Shown: piece by piece, positions 57,474-64,000 of the stretch
Layout: every line of letters starts with the position of its first letter
Position numbering within the stretch: the first letter of the stretch is position 1
Assembly (NCBI GenBank): GCA_015680905.1
Contig: CM027377.1
Span: 24,576,501 to 24,640,500 of the forward strand
Direction: 5' to 3'
Length of the DNA stretch: 64,000 nt
Source of the DNA: Coptis chinensis
Taxonomy: Eukaryota > Streptophyta > Magnoliopsida > Ranunculales > Ranunculaceae
Program-made: the position numbers and the translations under genes
The notes under the pieces: generated by a model
What the model saw: only the letters and a program-made list of their open reading frames with translations
Told to the model about the DNA's origin: nothing
Databases searched by the model: none

Positions 57474-58490
57474 GTGTTCAATGTGAACTTAAAACAAGCT
57501 GCCTAGTTCAGTGCCATCCCGTGGGGGATGATGGCCATTTTGGGTTACATTGCAAGTGTTGCCTCGGATGCCTTGATCAAGAAAGGTCATCAACCGATCA
57601 CTTTTGTGCGGACAATCATGCAGGTAACTTCCTATGCAAGTATTTAATTACTTTAGCAAACAAACATGTCTAGATCAGTTCCTTCCAACTGTAGGTTACT
57701 AGGCGTATTGAAGTCTGGGTCTATGAAGGAAGTTAAACTTGAAGTCTAAACAATCGATATCTGATAAAAAGCGAGTCTATTGGAACTAAATACTTATAAG
57801 CAATGAGTTTAAAGTCAGGTACAACACAACAATGTTTTTTGCTTCACCTTGTGTTTCATGACTTTCACCCCTATATTTAACATAATTAAACTTAACAAAC
57901 TTTCTATATTTGGCAGTCAATTGGTTTCATTGGACACGGATCGACTTTGCTTTTGTTTAAATTATGTGAAGACACTCCCGCCTGGCGCATTTGTGCTTTA
58001 TATCGCAGCCCCGAAGTTTTAGCTCATTCAACCAGGCTGGTTTTCTCCTCAGCATGCAAGTAAGTTATCATCTTCATCTACTTAGTTTTGTACAACACGG
58101 TATTCGACCGTGTGTAATGTGTTCTTGACCACGTCCACTTTCTGACTTCCTTGATACACCTTGCATTTTACTTAATTATCATAAAGTTGGCGTGTGTTTT
58201 TTTTTAGACAAATGGCTTGAAGTCTGTACTAGCTACTATTATATGTTGGCTTTCTTATTATCAGGATATAGCTCCTCAGTGTGTTGGATTTCTTCATTGT
58301 CTGTTTATTTAAACATTCCACCAAACTTTATACTTTAGAACATACATGCTTACAATTGTAGGATAATATACTAAAACAAATTTTGCAATTCTTGGATGTT
58401 CTCATGGCAACAGGAATCACAAATACAGTTGGTACATTTGTTGCAATATGGTTAGATTTAATTAATGCCTTCTTTGCTATGTTGCTTGTT
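57474..58490 (+). pseudogene. PHT4: Captured PHT4-type phosphate/anion transporter exons
   Basis: Exon 57474-57623 (after a cag acceptor, before gtaact): NVNLKQAA, stop, FSAIPWGMMAILGYIASVAS, DALIKKG, VRTIMQ. The TAG at 57504-57506 replaces the conserved Trp of AAW-F-S. Exon 57917-58066: SIGFIGHGSTLLL, then after a frameshift FSSFNQAGFLLSMQ, before gtaagt. Exon from about 58265: DIAPQCVGFLH. Exon from about 58415: GITNTVGTFVAI. These are consecutive blocks of PHT4/ANTR transporters of the major facilitator family (chloroplast or Golgi phosphate carriers), with introns in matching places, so the source was genomic DNA. N-terminal and last helices are absent. Confidence 0.9.
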
Positions 58491-59660
58491 AGCCTTTTGT
58501 TTTGTCTATTATGTCTTTGATCTTGGATTCATTGTTTCTGGCTTTAATTTGGCTTGGCATTTTGACCCTTGCAATATATATATATAAATATCTTTGGAAG
58601 CATTGATGTTAAAAGAGTATCTTGATTTAAGGAAGAACAAAAGAAAGGAGTTGACGTTAAAGAGTGGTGAGTATGAAGGAAATAAAGTTGTCGGTTTTTA
58701 TTTGTTACTTTGATTGAATTAGTACTATTTTTTTTTTTTTTTTGGTTTTCCCATTCTTGACACTCCTCGGTTCATTAAAAGAGGTTGTCTGAGTGGATTT
58801 ATGATCACTTGCTTTGTTTACCACCTACCAACTCAGCTTTCAAGGGGAATTACTGTCATCAATCAATACCTCTTACTTTGTTTTATAGATCTTATGGGAA
58901 AAACTCCTCCATCTCGAACTGAATTGAAAAGAGAAAAAAATAAGTAACAAGAGAGCTTAAAAGCCTATCATAAGAGAGAGGATGAGAGACTAAGAGAGAG
59001 GGTGGGAGCTTCAAATAAGTAACAAGAGAGCTTAAGTTGTTTTGTAAGAATTTATTATTTCTTTATTGTCTTTAATAATAAATCCACATTAGAATGCATC
59101 TATTTGTTAGAAATGATGATGTTGATTAGCGTTCAGGGGTGAAATACCGATCTTGGGTAAGAGATCGGTTTTGGGGAGCTACAACCTATTACACATATTT
59201 TATAGTTTCTTAACGTCTTGTTTTTATGAATCTAACTTACACAAATTTTACTTACTATTGATTCTCTCTATTTTCTTAATTTCGTTTTGGTGCCATTGGT
59301 CTGGTTGCAGGTGTCGATGACTTTTATAATTGCTAGAGGAAGGACAATATGAGAGATCAAAAGGTTTCGTTTTAGAGCTATTATGACTTATTCTATCTAT
59401 GTATTTTGTTTACAAAAGACTTAATGAGTTTATTGATTGTTATTGTATTTTTGGTTATTATCTCATTGTTGAATACAATGTAATCAAAGTTACGACTTGC
59501 GACTTATGAATGAATTATGGAGTATGTTTGGTTTAAGTGTTTTCTTTCTCGCTATTGTACCCAAGTGTATGTTTAAGTTTTTAGTGGGATGGATAGGTTG
59601 TGTATAATATGTGGGATATATGTATTCTAGAAGCAGGTGGCAGGAACGATTAGGGCTAGA
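58491..59660. other. CACTA 1 right interior, unassigned
   Basis: Possibly PHT4 intron/3' sequence near the left; no other coding region. A local direct repeat of aataagtaacaagagagctt occurs near 58940 and 59016. Confidence 0.4.
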
Positions 59661-59689
59661 ATATTTAATTTTTTTTTCCAGATGTTTCC

Positions 59690-60015
59690 AAATTTAGCAA
59701 CGATTGCGTATCCGTTACTAATGGAATCATAAGTAACGGTTACGTATCCGTTAGAAATGAAAATTGCTAACACTTTTATTTGTTGGAAATAAATTAAGAA
59801 CAAAATTAATAATTGTTACTAATAATTTACTAACGGTTGATAAGTGTTGCTGAAATTAATTTTAGTAACATTTGTTAACCGTTGGTAAATTTGCTTACAC
59901 TTTATAACCGTTACTAATATCCGTTACTAATATTTGTCACGCTTTTGTGTCGACGGAAAATAACCGTTACTAATATTTTTAGTAACGGATGTACATCCGT
60001 TACAAATAAGCTGTT
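59690..60015. repeat. CACTA 1 subterminal repeats (right)
   Basis: Many copies of atccgttactaat, ccgttagaaat, agtaacggat and gtaacggttacg in both orientations; the left counterpart at 52420-52550 has ccgttagtaaatt and aacggatgcat. The repeat differs completely from that of CACTA 2 although the outer 13 bases are the same. Confidence 0.75.
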
Positions 60016-60381
60016 ATGGTGTAGTGTGTCTAAGGTTGAACCTTAGCCACATGGCTTGCCACTAATGTACATTAATTTATGTCCAGTTTCGTTTCTTACC
60101 AAAGAGATAATTATCAGTTGAGAGTTATATTCAATTACAATTACTTAAGCTACAAGAATACTTGAGCTACAAGGAGTCTCTACTCTACCTATATAAATAC
60201 CAAACTATTTTTTATACAGAACTACATTCTTGAGACTTGATGTCATCGATAATTTGGGTGCGTAGGCAACCAAAAGGTACAATCTCATCATTCACTCGAT
60301 CACCATCGCTTTTTCACTACTTTTCTACGTTCTTCATCTCTTACTCACCACTTAGTGTTTTGATTATATTTGGTCGAAACA

Positions 60382-60676
60382 TAATTGGCGCCATCTGGGG
60401 TTCTTATTCCACACCCTCGATCACGTTCTGCGAAAGTTATGACGCATACTTGAAAAACTCAAGGTCCCGATGCAATTACTGGCGATCATCACGAACATGA
60501 TGGTCAAGGTCAACTTGGCAATAACGGACTAATACTTCCTAATACTGTCGTTCCACCAATGCACCAAATTATTCAGCGCGAGGTTATTGACTCTAACGAT
60601 TCTCCATCATCTGATGCAGATAATGCGCCAAATTATTCTCTTTGTGCTTTGATCTTTCCCCACAGACGGTGCCAAA
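60382..60676 (+). mobile_element. Gypsy PBS and start of gag, truncated
   Basis: TTGGCGCCATCTGGGG begins at 60385, the standard primer-binding position after a gypsy LTR. A frame from ATG at about 60439 (after a stop at MTHT) continues KTQGPDAITGDHHEHDGQGQ and PNTVVPPMHQIIQREVIDSN, resembling a degenerate gag N-terminus. It is cut at about 60650 where a second, opposite-facing PBS begins. Confidence 0.55.
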
Positions 60677-61107
60677 TGTAGTAACCTCTTTTCTCTCTCT
60701 CTCTAGGTTTTCTCTCCCTCTCTAGGTTTTCCCTCTAAGCCTCCTTCTTCTTCTCCTCCCCTTTTCTTCTCTCACTGTTCTCTTTATACCTCCTTCCTTT
60801 TGATCCTGGTCGTCCATCTGTCCGCCAATCTCTCGGTCCCTCTCTCGCCACGTGTAGGGTTTCCGTAAGTATTGGTGCATTCGATCCTCTATCCTATGTC
60901 GCGCAAGGAATGTGCTTATTTGGTTCTAGGCTAATCCAACCTTCTACTCACGGCATTCATCCATCGGTCTCATGCCTCATGTATCCCCCCTCTCCTCTAT
61001 GTTTCCACAACCGCGGCCCTATTAAGATGCTCTCGGTTTTGCTTACTATCTCGCTACCATGCCCTTCTGCCGCCAATCTTCCAACTGTCATAATTTGGGT
61101 CGCTACA
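60650..61107 (-). mobile_element. PBS and 5' LTR of another gypsy element, minus strand
   Basis: On minus, TGTAGCGACCCAAATTATG starts at 61107 and the LTR ends GGTTACTACA at 60677 (431 bp). It is followed by TTTGGCACCGTCTGTGGGG (about 60658-60676), a primer-binding site of the same type as at 60385. A minus-strand TATAAAGAG box (about 60780-60788) agrees with the orientation. Internal sequence beyond the PBS is almost absent. The repeat copy at 35870 shows the uninterrupted flank (ccaatccctctc), confirming the right border. Confidence 0.65.
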
Positions 61108-61168
61108 CCCTCTCTTTTCTAGGTACAAACGAAAAGCGCTGAGTAAATCCTCATCCAAATCCCTGTCT
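61108..61168 (-). pseudogene. Second copy of the MAM33-like exon fragment
   Basis: Reads RDLDEDLLSAFRLYLEKRG on minus, then runs into the LTR. It corresponds to 35860-35906. See that entry for the tentative family assignment. Confidence 0.4.
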
Positions 61169-62040
61169 CAGCACACAATAAATCAAAATAATTAACTCGA
61201 GAGATTATACCTCGAAAAATAAATTGACATAAATGATACCCAAAGATTAGAAATGAAACAAAACTAAATGGTTTACCGGTTTCTACCAACAAGATATTTG
61301 GTCAAAAAGACCAACTTCGGGTGGGTCAAAATCAATCTCTCGGGCAGCCTTTTTTAAAAAATCACTCAAAAGGACAAATTTGAAATGCCAAAAAACCCAA
61401 AAAACCAATTTTTGGGTGAAAATAACCCATAAGGGAAAAATAGCCCAGATTTTAAATACATGTTTTCTAATTTTACCCTTCTGTCCTTTTGGTATGAACA
61501 ATGTCGTTTTGCCAGTAACACCTCTGATTCATGGAGATGAATGGAGAACCATTAAGAAGAAAAAGAAAAGTAAGACGCATGTTCAACGATCTTCTGGTGA
61601 AATTGATGATCCCACTCTCGCCATGATGAAAACAGTTTCCTCTTTGGCCAGGAAAAAGATTAAACATCTTAATGGTTATATTAAAGAGGTTTGGGATGAG
61701 CAAATGGGTCTGACATTTGTTTACATCCATTGTGGAACCTTCTACTAGAGTTTGAGAAGGCCCAAAAGCATATTTCGAAAGATCACCCAACAAACATTTC
61801 TTGAAAGGAAAATAGATGGAATGAAGTACTTCAAGTAATGTTGTACTTTGAATAGATTTGGTGTTAAGCTTGAGGCCTTAGAACCTGTGTTTTTGTCGAA
61901 CCTCATTCTAATTACTATACTCTTAGGGAAGGTATGTATGATATAATAGAGGATGATGCCACAGGAACTCCATATATACAAAGTTGATTTTAAATAAAAT
62001 ATGTGAGTGATCGGCCTTAACCCAAGCTTATTAACTTTTC
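61169..62040. other. Repeat block interior with an unidentified frame
   Basis: Compared with 35.9 kb, this copy contains extra DNA from about 61290. A plus frame ending at 61748 reads VLPVTPLIHGDEWRTIKKKK, DDPTLAMMKTVSSLARKKIK and HLNGYIKEVWDEQMG; it looks protein-like but has no family I know. The rest is AT-rich. Confidence 0.35.
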
Positions 62041-62049
62041 AAAAAAATA

Positions 62050-62550
62050 AAAAATAAAAAAATAATTGTTCATAGTTCACGTTGAGGTATGAACAATCAT
62101 TGGTCATATACCCCAAATAGGTATGAACAATGATTGTTCATATTTCAATAGGTGTACTGTTCTCATTGATCATACATTATATTGAAGGATGAACTAAGAT
62201 TGTTCATTACCCAAACACGTACAAACAATGATTGTTCATACTTCAATAGGTGCTCTCACTAATCATACATTATGTTGGCGTATGAATAGTGATTGTCCAT
62301 AGCTCATGTTGAGTTATGAATCCATGAACAATGATTATTGTTCATACTCCAATAGGTGTTCTCACTGATCATAGCTCAAGTTGAGGTATGAACCCATGAA
62401 CAATGATTGTTCACACTCTAATAGGTGTTCTCACTGATCATATTGTTCATACCCCAAATAGGCAAATAGATACAAACTCAATTAGGTGTTCTCACTTATC
62501 ATAACTCATGTTGAGGTATGAACAATAATTGCTCATATGATATATGCCAG
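62050..62550. repeat. Degenerate palindromic repeat array (gaacaatgattgttca)
   Basis: Eight or more units with the palindrome-like core tgaacaatgattgttcata, spaced by aataggtgttctcactgatca and ttgaggtatgaa words. Arms pair within and between units. No coding meaning. Confidence 0.75.
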
Positions 62551-63221
62551 GTCATTTTGGTTGGGTTGGGCTTTTATTTCGCGTCAGGGGTATATATACT
62601 CGACTTTTTACCACCCAGGGCTATTTTTTACTTCGCGTCAAGACTATATTCTACCTTTCACCTACCAGGTCCTTGTAAAAAAAAATGATTGTGGGTTATT
62701 TTAGTTTCTTTTTCCTTGTAAGTTACTCTGTTCTACCATAGCCCAATCATAATAAAAATTAAAGAAAGGTTTGATTTTGGCTTACAACAAATGCCAGATA
62801 TATGCTTAACATATGCAAGCTCCTAGAGAGGCCAACTTTGCCGTCGACATTTGTGCCACTAAAGAGCTTCAATGACTATGAACAACAATTAAGTAATGTT
62901 GGGACAACAGGGCACCATTTCCATCTACAGATTTGTTAAATGAAGTGTAAAAGGAGTTTAAAGTCTCTAGCAGAAATGTACTTTTTTAATTATTTTTCTT
63001 TCTTATTTTGTTACCTTGTAACCTTTCTTTTGCTATTAATTCATATCACCCTTTAGCCAAAAAAAAATAGGCTCCTTGCTAAAGGTGTGTATCTTGTCTC
63101 GTAGGTAGGGATGACCCAGTAAACCATTGGCACTACAAATGAAGAACCAATGGCAACCTTGGAGGAGTACTACTACCACGTAATAATGATTTTACCACAT
63201 AAACATTAAAATCTATGTATG
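62551..63221. other. Repeat block interior, collinear with 36.0-36.3 kb
   Basis: Contains tatatgcttaacatatgcaa (62800), gtaggtagggatgacccagt (63104) and aatgaagaaccaatgg (63137), which match 36060-36200 in order. A local echo (cgcgtcaggggtatat / cgcgtcaagactatat) lies at 62580 and 62635. No gene. Confidence 0.45.
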
Positions 63222-63487
63222 TGTTATGAGAGGTGTAGGCCTCATGTGGTTTCCCACCATTGAGCCCATATGTGGACCTCCTAATATATTTATGTTTTTG
63301 TGATCTTTGTATCTTGGAGAGGATGTTACCTAGTTATATATAATATATAAAGATAACCTCCTCCTCCCCCCCCCCATTCACTAGATACTTCTATCAATAA
63401 AAAATTTCTTATTTAATATTCTATTTATTTACTGTGGTATTTATTCTCTGAGAAGCTAGTTAGGTTTACCCGTAGCTAGTTATAACA
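63222..63487 (+). mobile_element. Small LTR-like insertion (solo LTR or TRIM)
   Basis: TGTTATGAGAGGTG to TAGTTATAACA, 266 bp with inverted ends TGTTAT/ATAACA, a TATA-like tatataatatataaag (about 63336) and an aataaaaaat signal (about 63397). The collinear block at 36250 lacks it. No clean 5-bp duplication found. Confidence 0.5.
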
Positions 63488-63824
63488 AAAAGCAATACTA
63501 CATCAATAGTATTTCAAGTTTATATATTTCCAAACAAATTATAACCTTTATGTACTCTACTTTCAAAATTGGATGTTTAGGAAGTTTAATTTAGGTACTT
63601 TCCTTATAAATCAAGTTATTTCCACTTTGTACCCAAGCCTTTTCTAATTCCTCATTAAAAATAATAATAAAAACATCGTATATTCAAACCCTTCGCCCAC
63701 CCAAAAAAAAAAAGAGAATAAGCAATTCATAGAAGCTTCCACTCAGCCAGAAGAAACCACGACATTTTCCTCTTATCAACCTTCCAACCCTTGTAGATGG
63801 GAAGAAATAGAGGACAATCTCAAA
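63488..63824. other. Unassigned sequence, end of repeat block
   Basis: The part up to about 63660 resembles 36340-36530 (tttcaaatatgaatgtt / tttcaaaattggatgttta). The remainder may be the 3' flank of the exon-like segment at 63825. Confidence 0.4.
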
Positions 63825-63934
63825 TCACACCTTCCCAAGCCCTTTGATGCATTCCATTGTAACCAACTCTTGAAGGTAGGGCTTGTAGGCTATAGTTGTT
63901 GTTCTATAAGCCAAAAGGAAATCACCAACATCCA
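63825..63934 (-). CDS. Possible terminal exon of an unidentified host gene (partial)
   Basis: Minus frame after an acceptor-like aaaacag reads DVGDFLLAYRTTTIAYKPYL, then QELVTMECIKGLGKV and TGA (63825-63827). It has no internal stop, balanced amino-acid composition and a splice acceptor, so it resembles the last exon of a real gene whose remainder lies beyond the right edge. I do not recognise the family, and at 36 codons chance cannot be excluded. Confidence 0.35.
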
Positions 63935-64000
63935 CTGTTTTTGTTTATTCATTCTCTTCTACTCATCAAAAACCCTCTCTGAACCACCTCCTTACCTTTG

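Larger units (their letters stand above)
52357..60029 (+). mobile_element. CACTA transposon 1 (gene-capturing, non-autonomous), TSD TGT
   Basis: Left end CACTACACCATAACAAG at 52360; right end is the inverse of CACTACACCATAACAGC, ending 60026. TSD TGT at 52357-52359 and 60027-60029. The homologous LTR at 1551-1563 preserves the empty site. Subterminal regions hold many ccgttactaa/ttagtaacgg-type motifs (52420-52550, 59690-60010). Length 7,667 bp. No transposase recognised. The interior carries sequence from three host genes, all plus strand: exportin-2, RBOH and PHT4, from left to right. Confidence 0.93.
52231..60381 (+). mobile_element. Gypsy-like 5' LTR split by a CACTA element
   Basis: TGTTTCGACCCCCACC at 52231 and TGGTCGAAACA ending 60381 give inverted LTR ends TGTTTCGAC/GTCGAAACA. 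Removing the CACTA (52360-60026) and one TSD leaves about 481 bp that aligns with the LTR at 1430. A primer-binding site follows, so it is a 5' LTR in plus orientation. Confidence 0.8.

Overview
The window looks like nuclear DNA from a flowering plant, most likely a eudicot. It is AT-rich and contains plant-type Ty1/copia and Ty3/gypsy LTR retrotransposons, CACTA, Mutator and Helitron transposons, and fragments of plant genes (U-box/ARM protein, NADPH oxidase, PHT4 transporter, cytosolic aldolase, exportin-2, beta-COP). I found no complete host gene. Almost all recognisable coding sequence is either retrotransposon protein or a broken gene fragment carried by a mobile element. The species cannot be named from this sequence.

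Layout. 1-2.8 kb: a decayed SNF2-helicase fragment (SWI2/CHR9-like) and the 3' LTR of a gypsy-like element with its polypurine tract. 2.8-16.1 kb: Helitron copies, all on the minus strand, joined head to tail. One is split by a complete 7.35-kb LTR element with no coding capacity (LARD-like, TSD ATGCC) and by a 905-bp palindromic element, and carries RNase-H-like and U-box/ARM gene fragments. 16.8-26.1 kb: an old LTR-like sequence holding a 4.3-kb CACTA element (TSD TGG, carrying beta-COP exon sequence) and a 3.55-kb solo LTR (TSD ATATC). 26.4-28.2 kb: more head-to-tail Helitron ends with a minisatellite. 28.2-33.7 kb: a Pack-MULE carrying aldolase, EF-hand and an unrecognised gene fragment, plus an intact small GRF zinc-finger ORF.

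34.9-36.6 kb: a 334-bp tandem duplication and a repeat block that recurs at 61-63.6 kb. 36.6-52.1 kb: one Ty1/copia element of about 5.25 kb (TSD CTGAA, minus strand) expanded to 15.4 kb by four later LTR insertions, one of them nested inside another; each has its own 5-bp TSD. 52.2-60.4 kb: a gypsy 5' LTR split by a 7.67-kb CACTA element (TSD TGT) that carries pieces of three unrelated host genes in one orientation: exportin-2, RBOH and PHT4. 60.4-64 kb: an LTR/PBS facing the opposite way, repeat sequence, a small LTR-like insertion, and a possible terminal exon of a host gene at the right edge (minus strand).

Biologically the window is a record of successive transposition and gene capture. 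The most notable content is the multi-gene transduplication by CACTA and Mutator elements, head-to-tail Helitron junctions, the nested insertions with intact target duplications, and a large non-coding LTR element. Calls rest on reading motifs, terminal repeats and target-site duplications by eye; no database search was run.
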